Origin: Balanoglossus misakiensis
Taxonomy: Eukaryota; Hemichordata
Reading direction: 5' to 3'
Length of the DNA: 64,000 nt
Assembly (NCBI GenBank): GCA_040954595.2
Contig: CM082596.2
Coordinates: 10,168,001 to 10,232,000 of the forward strand
Below are positions 1 through 8,315 of this stretch, in pieces; within the stretch, counting starts at the first letter, position 1; each line of letters starts with the position of its first letter. Both the position numbers and the translations under genes were made by a program. Under the pieces are notes generated by a model that ran no database searches, was not told the origin of the DNA, and was given only the letters and a program-made list of their open reading frames with translations.

Positions 1-1170
1 AATTTCATCGATTTCTGAAAAAAATCATAGGGGAAAATCATCAAAAAATGACAAATTTTCGACTGCAAAATCTTAAAATTTCGTCAATTTTTGAAAAAAA
101 TCATGGGTAAAAATCATCAATAAATGAAAAATTTTCGACTTTGCAAAATCTCAAAATTTCGTCGATTTTTGAAAAAAATCATGGGTGAAAATCATCCAAA
201 AATGACAAATTTTCGACTTTGCAAAATTTTCAAAAATTCGTCGATTTTTGAAAAAAAAATGGGTTATAGCTTATGAAAGTCATCAACAAATGACAAATTT
301 TCGACTGCAAAATCTTAAAATTTCGTCGATTTTTGAAAAAAAAACATGGATGAAAATCATCAAAAAATGACAAATTTTCGACTGCAAAATCTCAAAATTT
401 TGTCGATTTTGAAAAAAGTATGGGTTCGTCGATTTTTAAAAAAAATCATGGGTGAAAATCATCAAAAAATGACAAATTTTCGACTTTGCAAGAACTTCGA
501 GATTTTCGTCGATTTTTGAAAAAAAAAATCGTGGGGGGGGGGGAAAATCATAAAAAAATGACAAATTTTCGACTTTGCAAAATCTCAAAATATCGTCGAT
601 TTTGGAAAAAAAAAACATGGGTTCGTCGAAAAAAAAACATCGGTGAAAATCATCAAAAAATGACAAATTTTCGACTTTGCAAAATCTCAAAAGTCCGTCG
701 ATTTTGAAAAAAAACATGGGTGAAAATCTTCAAAAAATGACAAATTTTCGACTTTGCAAAAACTCAAAATTTCGTCGATTTTTGAAAAAAAATGGGTGAA
801 AATCATCAAAAATGACAAAGTTTCGACTTTTCAAAATCTCAAAATTTCATCGATTTCTGAAAAAAATCATAGGGGAAAATCATCAAAAAATGACAAATTT
901 TCGACTGCACAATCTTAAAATTTCGTCAATTTTTGAAAAAAAATCATGGGTAAAAATCATCAATAAATGAAAAATTTTCGACTTTGCAAAATCTCAAAAT
1001 TTCGTCGATTTTTGAAAAAAATCATGGGTGAAAATCATCAAAAAATGACAAATTTTCGACTTTGCAAAATTTTCAAAAATTCGTTGATTTTTGAAAAAAA
1101 AATGGGATATAGCTTATGAAAATCATCAACAAATGACAAATTTTCGACTTTGCAAAATCTCAAAATTTCG
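1..1170 (+). repeat. 841-842-bp higher-order repeat in left array
   Basis: The first bases of the window recur from 842 onward with only scattered differences. Both copies carry the same odd variants in the same order: a unit with CATAGGGG, a unit lacking TTT in GACTGCAAAATC, a unit with CATCAATAAATG, and a unit containing a TATAGCTTATGAAA variant (near 256 and 1097). The match fades after about position 330 of copy one. This is an older, partly eroded block duplication. Confidence 0.75.
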
Positions 1171-1697
1171 TCGATTTTGAAAAAAATCATGGTTTCGTCG
1201 ATTTTTGAAAAAAAAACATGGGTGAAAATCTTCAAAAAATGACAAATTTTCGACTTTGCAAAACTGAAAATTTCGTCGATTTTTGAAAAAAATAATGGGT
1301 GAAAATCATCAAAAAAGACAAAGTTTCGACTTTGCAAAATCTCAAAATTTCGTCGATTTCTGAAAAAAATCATGGGTAAAATCGTCAAAAAAATGACAGA
1401 TTTTCGACAGCAAAATCTTAAAATTTCGTCAATTTTTGAAAAAAAATCATGGGTAAAAATCATCAAAAAATGACAAATTTTCGACTTTGCAAAATTTTCA
1501 AAAATTCGTCGATTTTTGAAAAAAAAAACATGGGTTCGTCCATTTTTGAAAAAAAAAACATGGGTGAAAATCATCAACAAATGACAAATGTTCAACTTTG
1601 CAAAATCTCAAAATATTGTCGATTTTTGAATAAAAACATGGGTTCGTCGATTTTTGAAAAAAAAAACATGGGTGAAAATCGTCAAAAAATGACACAT
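1..1697 (+). repeat. 78-bp satellite array, left side (plus orientation)
   Basis: Tandem copies of an AT-rich unit of about 78 bp. In this orientation each unit reads GGGTGAAAATCATC, an A-run, ATGACAAATTTTCGACTTTGC, AAAATCTCAAAATTTCG, TCGATTTTTG and an A-run. Units here are more diverged and more uneven in length than in the right-hand array, as is usual at array edges. Shortened units and a G-run at 531-541 occur. The array starts before the window and ends at about 1697, where non-satellite sequence begins. The same satellite appears after 13040 in the opposite orientation. Short open frames here are by-products of the 26-codon period. Confidence 0.95.
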
Positions 1698-1736
1698 TTT
1701 TATCGTGGCCCCTACACGTCAATTTTAATTTATTAT
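1698..1736. other. left satellite/core junction
   Basis: A short stretch with GTGGCCCCTACACGTC that belongs neither to the satellite nor to the part of the core shared with the right arm. The equivalent place on the right (13025-13040) has unrelated sequence, TTTTAGGCCTGAC. The two satellite/core boundaries therefore lie at similar places but are not the same breakpoint. Confidence 0.6.
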
Positions 1737-1739
1737 TTT

Positions 1740-2280
1740 GAAAGTTAAACTTTAATTTTAGATAGACAATATCTTTTCCCAAGAAGTAAACTTTAATTTT
1801 GGTGGCGGCAACTAATTTTGATGGACAAAACTTTTTGATTTTGACAATAAAACTTTAATTTTAATTATCACAAATTTTATTTTAGAGAACCAAATTTTAT
1901 TTTTCGAAAGCAAATTTTATTTTTTCCAAGAATAATATTTTAATAAGGATTTATTTTATCCAAAATAAACAGTAACAACTTGAGATAAACTTATTCATAC
2001 TACGTGGATTTTTTTTTCAAAAAGGTGTGTTTTAATTTTTAAAGAAAAAGTTCATTTTGTAAAATAACAAATTATTTTTCCCAGGTGAAAATATTTTACG
2101 GAGTTAAATTTTAATTTACATTTAAATAACCTTTAAACACTCGAGATAAAATTATATGTACTCGATGGAATTATTTAAATTTTTAAAACAAAATGTTTTT
2201 ATTGCTTAAGAAAAAACAAATATTTACTAATGTTACAAATTATTTTTCCCGGGTGAAAAGTTTATTTTACAGGGATCAAT
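1740..2280. repeat. degenerate AT-rich quasi-repeat region
   Basis: A region with many loose repeats of the words AAACTTTAATTTT, CAAATTTTATTTT and AAATTTTATTTTTCGAAAG at irregular intervals of about 20-40 bp. The inverted counterpart is 12620-13024, with the same style of words. It is distinct from the 78-bp satellite. No coding signal seen. Confidence 0.5.
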
Positions 2281-2287
2281 TTAATTT

Positions 2288-2400
2288 ATAACACACCATG
2301 CAGCGAACCCTCGATCGTGATTCGTCAATACGACGTCACGTGACCTTAGTCATTTCGAACTGTTGCCTTGGGCATCAGTTCGATAGGTTTGGTGTGTTAT
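2288..2400. repeat. small inverted-repeat element bounded by ATAACACACCA
   Basis: Perfect 11-bp inverted termini: ATAACACACCA at 2288-2298 and TGGTGTGTTAT at 2390-2400. Inside, TCGAACTGTTGCC at 2355-2367 can pair with GGCATCAGTTCGA at 2371-2383 with one mismatch and a 3-nt loop. The stretch has no counterpart in the right arm, so it looks like an insertion after arm duplication or a loss from the other arm. No protein-coding capacity. Probably a short non-autonomous foldback element; family not recognised. Confidence 0.6.
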
Positions 2401-2403
2401 AAA

Positions 2404-2589
2404 ACACATGATGGCTGACATATTCGGGCAACAGTGTATTTTTAATGACCTCGGGACTGCCAGTCACACCAAAACAGTCTGTTTTCCCTCGGGCTATGCC
2501 CTCGGGAAAACAAGACTGTTTTAGTTGTGACTAGCAGCACCCTCGGTCATCAAAATACACTGTTGCCCTCATTGTCAGTCATCATGTGT
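2404..2589. repeat. 186-bp imperfect hairpin (MITE/foldback-like)
   Basis: The two halves are near reverse complements over their length: ACACATGATGGCTGACA at the left pairs with TGTCAGTCATCATGTGT at the right; GGGCAACAGTGTATTTT and CCAAAACAGTCTGTTTTC also have partners. The tip is near CTATG at 2494-2498. It lies directly beside the 2288-2400 inverted repeat, and both are absent from the right arm. It could be the second half of a composite insertion. No coding capacity. Confidence 0.7.
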
Positions 2590-3035
2590 ATACTGATTTC
2601 TAGTAACACAACTTATGGGGGCGCTCTTTCTAATGCTACTGACAAACTTTTGTTATGAGGGCGCAATTCAGGTTTCGGCGTGCGAATTTCTTTTACATGC
2701 ATGACAAAATATATTTTCAGAAAGCGAAATATTTTTTTCTTCGCGGCGGAAATGAAGCTATCCCACAATTCCCGTAAATGAGGACGTTACAGGAGTGCAT
2801 AAATCCAACAAACACATGAGATGGCTATCTATCCACAGTGCAATGTTTACAGATTGTATCTACTATACTACGACCCGGGCAGACAAATCCGGACAATCTC
2901 GCCGACGTATCGTAGACCTTTGAATGACGCTGTCGATCAAATTGAATACAAGATCTAGGGGAGTCGGTCCGTGGGAGAAATCGGCCAGGTGCGAACTTGG
3001 CTCGTAGGATCGTTTAAATTAAAGTCCTTTAAATT

Positions 3036-3343
3036 ATGTTTCGTGTATGCTTCACATTTTACGTGTACAGTAAACCACAGTGCTGCTCTGTCCCTGTCCC
3101 TAGGCAGTTTGTGGAGTGACCGTGGTACAGTCGCCGCCGTTTAATCAGGACACCATGAGTTATATATAGCCGCTCTAGAAAACATGACCTCAGACAGGTC
3201 CCTCAGGACCGTGCCTCCAATTCAACGATCACGTAGATGGACGCGCTGCCGCTTATGAGGTCACCGGGGAGCTTTCCAAAGTGGTCGCGTGGAGCTACTT
3301 CAGTCCGTCCTCGACGTGAAACACCCGAAATTGGAAGGGATAG
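3036..3343. other. 308-bp segment present only in the left arm
   Basis: Aligning the arms, TCCTTTAAATT is followed after one base by CGATTAAAGGGAC in the right arm (near 12175-12200), but in the left arm the two are separated by 308 bp. The extra sequence is less AT-rich than its surroundings and includes TATATATAGCC near 3163 and CCTCAGACAGGTCCCTCAGG. No terminal repeats or clear target duplication were found, so insertion here and deletion from the other arm are both possible. No gene recognised. Confidence 0.55.
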
Positions 3344-3500
3344 TCGGTTAAAGGGACAAAGTCTCTCTCTCGCTGGCCTTTTTCCATTAATTATGTTTGA
3401 TACAAGACGCCGTTTATGTTATTCTACATGTGGATATATGGTGAATCAACATTCGACCACACACAACTTCCATCTCGTTTGTAGGATATAAGAGTAAAAC

Positions 3501-3549
3501 CTCGCCCAAAATGAATAAATTGTAAAAAACAAATATTCATTATGGCGAG
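3501..3549. repeat. palindrome centre hairpin
   Basis: CTCGCCCAAAATGAATA at 3501-3517 and TATTCATTATGGCGAG at 3534-3549 form the innermost stem around the 16-nt A-rich loop AATTGTAAAAAACAAA. Symmetry continues outward: the CAACTTCCAT end at 3473 mirrors ATGGAAGTTG from 3579, and AACATTCGACCACACACAAC mirrors GTTGTGTGTGGTTGAATGTT. The axis is at about 3525-3526. Confidence 0.85.
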
Positions 3550-3614
3550 TTTTTTTCACTCTCCTGTCTATAAGAGGTATGGAAGTTGTGTGTGGTTGAA
3601 TGTTCATTCACTAT
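3534..3614 (-). repeat. palindromic core, right arm, inner part
   Basis: Inner 81 bp of the right arm, reverse complement of about 3440-3517, cut off at 3614 by the retrotransposon. Joining 3614 to 12098 restores continuity with the left arm sequence around 3410-3445 (CTACATGTGGATA and its neighbours), which proves that the palindrome is older than the retrotransposon. Confidence 0.85.
3611..3614. repeat. target-site duplication, left copy (CTAT)
   Basis: CTAT immediately precedes the LTR start TGTCGCGG and recurs at 12094-12097 directly after the other LTR end. The match becomes 5 bp (ACTAT) if the final A of the LTR is counted as target DNA; 4-5 bp is normal for Ty3/Gypsy integrases. Confidence 0.85.
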
Positions 3615-4205
3615 TGTCGCGGAATTATATTTCTAGCTACGCGGGTCCGCAACAAACGCCCGTCACGGTTCGAATCCACGCGGATAGACTGGTGAGGTCC
3701 ACACACCAAAATAGTTGTCTCGGTAGCGTACGCCAATCGCGGGCCCAGCTCAACCTTGATACAATGGGTCTCCCAGAAAGGGCGAAGTAATAACGCACAA
3801 CACAAATAGCAGCAATAAAAGAAACTCAATGTATTACTAAGACGGTCGACAAAAACGTCCGACCTCAGCAGGTTACAGCTCCAATCTCACAACTTCTCCT
3901 AAGCACGAGTGAAAACGACGCATCCCTTGACAGGTCAGGTGACATGAGCCTCCCACTGCCATTGGCCGAAAGTCGACGGGAAGGCGTGTCCCTGTCATTT
4001 TATAGGGAAAGGCAACAAACTGTATTTGGTCAAACGAACACAACACTAGAACAATCGAATTGAAGTACTCTTTTCTGAACAAGCATGCATAAACTCGCGT
4101 TATAAAGAACGCCACCAGTTATCTGTATACGAAGGCAGAACAATCTATGGCACTGGTAATAACGTCAGGCAAATGAGAATGACAACATGGAGAATTTCCA
4201 TCACA
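3615..4205 (-). repeat. 3' LTR (591 bp)
   Basis: On the minus strand it runs from TGTGATGGAAATTCTCC to CCGCGACA. It matches 11503-12093 throughout as far as I could read. It contains the same TATA-like motif (3996-4004, minus strand) as the 5' LTR. The open frames inside it (for example 3611-3829 and 3873-4115) occur in both LTRs and are not taken as genes. Confidence 0.95.
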
Positions 4206-4218
4206 TACCCCCTCCCTA
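4206..4218 (-). promoter_or_regulatory. polypurine tract (PPT)
   Basis: On the minus strand TAGGGAGGGGGTA lies directly against the 3' LTR start TGTGATGG. This is the position and purine composition expected of the plus-strand DNA primer used in reverse transcription. The 153 bp between it and the pol stop (4219-4371) holds nothing else I recognise. Confidence 0.85.
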
Positions 4219-4371
4219 GACCAAACTACTCGTATGTTTGAGTCTAACGATAACATAATGTCATTGTCATTGCCACTGTGGCATAAAAGTGCATTAAGAG
4301 TTCATACAGTTAAATTCCTATAGTTCAACGCTTCATCTTAAAGTCAGTCAACAGTTAACATCCCCAACAGG

Positions 4372-7300
4372 TCAGTTCTGTCCAAATCCATAGAAGTTTG
4401 TTGGTTTTCGTCTCCTCCTGGGGTATCGTCCAGTCACCACAGGTCCATCCTTGGTCAATATCTCGTTCCCTGCATTACCAGTTCTGTAATCCCCGGTATC
4501 ATCCATAGAACAACCAGCGACGGGTTCCAGGTCCTGGTGTTCAACGCCCTCGGTATCGTCTTCAAGAAGTTCGATCCCAGCAACTGGTTTCACAATTTCT
4601 GTATCTTCTCCACCACATAACTGGGTAGTATTCTTCCCGTCTTCCTGTGTGTCGAAAGGCTGATCGGCTGGGAGTGATTCTTCGGCCTTAGATGGCAATT
4701 CAGTTTCTGGCATGCCATCCTGGATTCGCTGGTCCAGATCGGGTAAGCAGGAGCGATCCAACCAGGGGGTAAGTGGTTTCCCCTCGTAACGTTTCAATTT
4801 CTCAAAATGAACAACCTTATATTTCGCACGAGGGCTCCGCTGTATGCGGTACACAACATCAGAAACTCGACCAACCACCATATACGGACCCTCATAATTG
4901 AGCTGGAGTTTGGGACAAAACCCCTTCTTCCGTCGCTCATCCTTTAACCACACAAACTCTCCAGCAGTGAGTCCATCTTTGTCCAGATATCTATCATACT
5001 GTTTCTTTTGTATACGAGCACTGCGTTTCAGCTGCTCCCTGGCCCAAGCATGGGCATCCTGTATCTTGGAACGCAGGGTCCAAGCATAGTCCGACCCAAC
5101 ACTGTCATCATTTTCGAGGTTATTTTCAAACATCAGATCGACAGGCAATGAAATTTCGCGCCCAAGCATCAGCATGTTTGGACTCTCCCCAGTAGAGGAG
5201 TGCACAGCAGACCTATAGGCCATGGTAACGTACGGCAAGTAAGTGTCCCAGTCACGTTGGTGGGCCTTGGGTTCCAAGTATGTCTTAAGAGACCCAACAA
5301 TGAATTTCATTTGTCTTTCCACCATTCCATCACTCTGGGGATGGCGAGGTGTCGTATACGTTTTGGAAGTTCCCACAAGAGAACATACCTCTCTGAAGAC
5401 GGATGAAATAAAATCTCTGCCCCTATCCGAGTGAATTTCTTTGGGCATGCCAAAACGGCTGAACACATTACTTACAAGGGCTTCGGCTACAGTTACCGCC
5501 CTCTCATCTTTTATCGGGACACACTCTAGCCACTTTGTAAAATAATCGGCAAAGACTAGCACCTTCTTATTGCCATTAGAGCTTTCTGGAAATGGCCCCA
5601 AGATGTCTATGGCTACCCTCTCCATCGGGCAACCAACGATATAAGTCTGTAAGGGCGCTTTCTTCCGTCGACCTACAGACTGTCGACAAGCGCAAATATC
5701 ACAACCTCTAACAAAAGATCGAACGTCTGCGGTCATACCAGACCAGAAATATCGCAGACGCACCTTAGAAAGTAGCTTATCCATACCCAAATGACCCCCC
5801 GATTTGGCAGTGTGTAATTCCTGCAACACTGACTCTCGACAATCCTGCGGTAGGTACAATTGCCACCGGACACGTAAACCATCGGCAGACTCAAATAGCC
5901 TGTATAAGACTCCATTTACAACACGCAAATGGTCGAATGAAGCCCAACAATTTTTGACCTCCGGAGAGAAGGTAGAAACATCCTCCCACTTAGGCCTGGC
6001 TTCCTTATTCTCTACAGCACAAATCAAAAGTTTCATACCGGCAACCCGGCATTGCTTTTCCCGAAGTTCTTCATTTGACCATACTGGTTTTGAGACAAGT
6101 ACCCCTGGATCACCCTGTCCGTTCCCCTCACAGATACTCTCCGTCTCAATCTCAGCAGATCTGGCGGCCACACCAGACCTGCCATACTGATTCATCACGG
6201 ACCCTGTTTGCAATTCCTTCACTTGGCCGAATTCATTATCCGACGGATTTAACATAAAACAGCCATGGCTAGACTCTTCCTGTGTCTTTGTCTGACAGGT
6301 GGGAGCCTCAGTACTAGCATGCATCTGCCCACACTGTTTACAATCATAAGCTGGCAACCGACTCAGGGCATCTGCATTTGCATGGCGTAACCCTGGTCTG
6401 TGCACAATAGTAAAATCAAACTGTTGTAATAGCTCCAACCAACGGGCTAATTGCCCTTCTGGGTTCTTGAAACGCATCAGCCAAGTCAAGGATGCATGAT
6501 CCGTACGCAAAATAAACTTACGACCAAGCAAGTAGTGTCGATAATACTTCACAAAATTCACCACCGCAAGCAACTCCTTTCTAGTTACACAATACTTGCG
6601 CTCTGCACTTGACAACACTCTACCACCGTAACTGATGGGGCGTTCCACGCCATCTTGCACCTGTGCTAAAACAGCCCCGATGCCAGTGCCACTGGCATCC
6701 GTATCCAATATAAAAGTGTCATTTGCAGACGGAAATGCCAACACAGGGGCCACTGTCAAAGCATGCTTCAATTCATCAAATGCTTCCTGGCACTTTTCAG
6801 ACCATACAAATACAACATTTTTCTTTGTGAGGTCATGTAAAGGCCTTGCCATTTCGGCGAAATTTTTCACAAATCGTCTGTAGTACGAAACAAGGCCAAG
6901 AAAAGCACGTACTTCTGTCACTGACCCCGGTGTTGGCCATTTCTCAATAATCTCAACCTTCCCCGAGTCAGTTGCAACACCTCCCGCTGAGACGTTATGT
7001 CCCAAAAACTCGACAGTGGTAGCAAACAACACACATTTATTTGGCTTCAACTTAAGCCCAGCCTGTCGTAAGCGATCGAATACCATTTTGAGTCGCGCTA
7101 GTTCGTCCTCAAATGACTTTGCGAAGACAATAACATCATCCAAATACAATAAAAGGATTTTCCATGATAATCCACTAAAACACCGCTCCATGATCCTTTC
7201 AAAAGTACTGGGTGCATTAGTTAGTCCAAACGGGAGGACTTTCCACTGATATAGGCCTGTCTTAGTGCAGAACGCTGTGTACGGTTGTGAATCTGGGTCT

Positions 7301-8088
7301 AATTCAATTTGCCAGTACCCAGATTGCAAATCAAGGGTGGAAAACCACTCTGCCCCATGTAAGGACTCAAGGGCATCATCGATTCTGGGAAGTGGAAAAC
7401 TGTCTTTCACTGTCAGCGCATTCAATTTTCTATAGTCTACACACAGACGTTGGGACCCGTCCTTCTTTTTAACCAGGACTACTGGAGAAGCCCACGGACT
7501 TGTGGACTCTTCAATCAAACCCCTATCTAGTAAATCTTTCACCTGTCTGTCCACTTCTTCCTGTTTCCAGATAGGCGTACGATATGGTCGTTGTCTGACG
7601 GGATTGCCATCGACCACCACCTTATGTTTAATAATATCCGACCTACCTATGTCCCTATCATTCCGACTAAAGACATCGGCTGACTTAACCAGTAAATCAG
7701 CCAATTCTTGTCTCTGTTTTTCATCTAAGAGTCTACTACTTTTTTCATACAAATCAGAAAGATGGTCAGGTATCACAGTATCATATGTAGTGTTTCCATC
7801 CATAGTTTTTATGGATATCGCTCCAGTCCCCTTAGAATCACTCGGAGATAAATCAAATGGCTCTATTTCCCCATGCTCAACCCTAAGTAATGCCAGTACA
7901 GTCCCAGCTTTTACATGATGATCAGTTTCGTTAACATTAAGAACTCTCAAGGGGATTCTTGAATCCCATGGGTTTACTACGGCATGGCATACACCCACAC
8001 CATCAGTAAACCCCTTGACTGATGTGGTGGGCAAGACCATGGCAGTGAAATCACCTGAATCCTCGGTGCAGACTCGGGCCCTCGTCAA
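4372..8088 (-). CDS. pol: Pol: reverse transcriptase, RNase H, integrase (3' part of pro-pol)
   Basis: Open frame of 1238 residues counted from a TTG at 8088; this is not a true start, because the frame continued from protease before the nested element at 8097-9155 came in. RT spans about residues 165-370 with catalytic D253 (TLDLQSGYW) and YLDD at 315-318. RNase H spans about 455-575 with D462, E505 and D530. Then comes a C-x2-C linker (near 583-590). Integrase has the zinc module H759, H766, C796, C799, and the core D828, D888, E924, spacing D59D35E, typical of retroviral and Ty3 integrases. A GPY/F module follows (YEGPYMV, about 1065-1071). The tail is acidic and then basic (RYPRRRRKP) and ends with TGA. 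No frameshift or stop within 1238 codons, so the part itself looks intact. It would copy element RNA to DNA and insert it. Expression now is doubtful because translation from gag-pro meets stops in the nested element. Confidence 0.95.
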   Translation of the reverse strand: MTRARVCTEDSGDFTAMVLPTTSVKGFTDGVGVCHAVVNPWDSRIPLRVLNVNETDHHVKAGTVLALLRVEHGEIEPFDLSPSDSKGTGAISIKTMDGNTTYDTVIPDHLSDLYEKSSRLLDEKQRQELADLLVKSADVFSRNDRDIGRSDIIKHKVVVDGNPVRQRPYRTPIWKQEEVDRQVKDLLDRGLIEESTSPWASPVVLVKKKDGSQRLCVDYRKLNALTVKDSFPLPRIDDALESLHGAEWFSTLDLQSGYWQIELDPDSQPYTAFCTKTGLYQWKVLPFGLTNAPSTFERIMERCFSGLSWKILLLYLDDVIVFAKSFEDELARLKMVFDRLRQAGLKLKPNKCVLFATTVEFLGHNVSAGGVATDSGKVEIIEKWPTPGSVTEVRAFLGLVSYYRRFVKNFAEMARPLHDLTKKNVVFVWSEKCQEAFDELKHALTVAPVLAFPSANDTFILDTDASGTGIGAVLAQVQDGVERPISYGGRVLSSAERKYCVTRKELLAVVNFVKYYRHYLLGRKFILRTDHASLTWLMRFKNPEGQLARWLELLQQFDFTIVHRPGLRHANADALSRLPAYDCKQCGQMHASTEAPTCQTKTQEESSHGCFMLNPSDNEFGQVKELQTGSVMNQYGRSGVAARSAEIETESICEGNGQGDPGVLVSKPVWSNEELREKQCRVAGMKLLICAVENKEARPKWEDVSTFSPEVKNCWASFDHLRVVNGVLYRLFESADGLRVRWQLYLPQDCRESVLQELHTAKSGGHLGMDKLLSKVRLRYFWSGMTADVRSFVRGCDICACRQSVGRRKKAPLQTYIVGCPMERVAIDILGPFPESSNGNKKVLVFADYFTKWLECVPIKDERAVTVAEALVSNVFSRFGMPKEIHSDRGRDFISSVFREVCSLVGTSKTYTTPRHPQSDGMVERQMKFIVGSLKTYLEPKAHQRDWDTYLPYVTMAYRSAVHSSTGESPNMLMLGREISLPVDLMFENNLENDDSVGSDYAWTLRSKIQDAHAWAREQLKRSARIQKKQYDRYLDKDGLTAGEFVWLKDERRKKGFCPKLQLNYEGPYMVVGRVSDVVYRIQRSPRAKYKVVHFEKLKRYEGKPLTPWLDRSCLPDLDQRIQDGMPETELPSKAEESLPADQPFDTQEDGKNTTQLCGGEDTEIVKPVAGIELLEDDTEGVEHQDLEPVAGCSMDDTGDYRTGNAGNEILTKDGPVVTGRYPRRRRKPTNFYGFGQN

Positions 8089-8093
8089 CCGTT

Positions 8094-8096
8094 TAA
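8094..8096. repeat. 3-bp target duplication of nested element (TAA), left copy
   Basis: TAA directly flanks the left TIR and is repeated at 9156-9158 beside the right TIR. Removing the element and one TAA restores a continuous reading frame between protease and RT, which confirms these boundaries. Confidence 0.75.
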
Positions 8097-8147
8097 GGGA
8101 GCATTCGTTTTTTACGGGGAGGGGGGGGGGGGGGGGCGGTGGAATTT
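8097..8147. repeat. nested element, left TIR
   Basis: GGGAGCATTCGTTTTTTAC, then a G-run broken by one A, then CGGTGGAATTT. The G-run is longer than in the right TIR, as expected for an unstable homopolymer. Confidence 0.85.
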
Positions 8148-8315
8148 GAGTCGCCGACTAAATGTAAAAGGCAACCCCCCCTGGAAATTACTTTTCTAAA
8201 ATGTGACCCCCCCCCCCCCCCCCAAAAAAAAAAAAGTTTATCCACCGGATTAAACTTATCAAACTTTGTCAGATATTGGTGTATGTTCGACATACCACAT
8301 AATCAACCATGAAAC

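Larger units (their letters stand above)
1737..3517 (+). repeat. palindromic core, left inverted arm
   Basis: This segment is the reverse complement, with indels, of 3534-3614 joined to 12094-13024. The best stretch is 2690-3035 against 12190-12540, where I estimate by eye over 90% identity: CATGCATGACAAAATATATT, TCGCGGCGGAAATGAAGC, GGCTATCTATCCACAGTGC and GACCCGGGCAGACAAATCC all have counterparts. The outer part (1737-2287) is AT-rich and more diverged. The left arm carries two stretches absent from the right arm, 2288 to about 2600 and 3036-3343. No gene recognised; small open frames such as 3237-3491 have no support. Confidence 0.88.

Noticed and set aside
436-1782. Open frames of 73-185 codons in the left array
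   Set aside because: Same satellite by-product as in the right array; sequence simply follows the repeat.
3237-3491. 84-codon plus-strand open frame in the left arm
   Set aside because: No recognisable domain, not preserved in the inverted arm, and it crosses the boundary of the left-only 308-bp stretch.
3650-3700. tRNA gene around the GGTTCGAATCC motif in the LTR
   Set aside because: The T-stem does not pair properly and no acceptor or anticodon arm can be built around it.
3611-4115. Minus-strand open frames within the LTR (72 and 80 codons), repeated in the other LTR
   Set aside because: Duplicated only because the LTR is duplicated; no motif, and LTRs of this type are non-coding.
4206-4371. 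Envelope gene or chromodomain downstream of integrase
   Set aside because: Only about 165 bp lie between the pol stop and the LTR, and the pol C-terminus is acidic then basic without a chromodomain pattern.
4898-7918. Plus-strand open frames of 60-138 codons opposite pol
   Set aside because: Antisense shadows of the long conserved pol frame.
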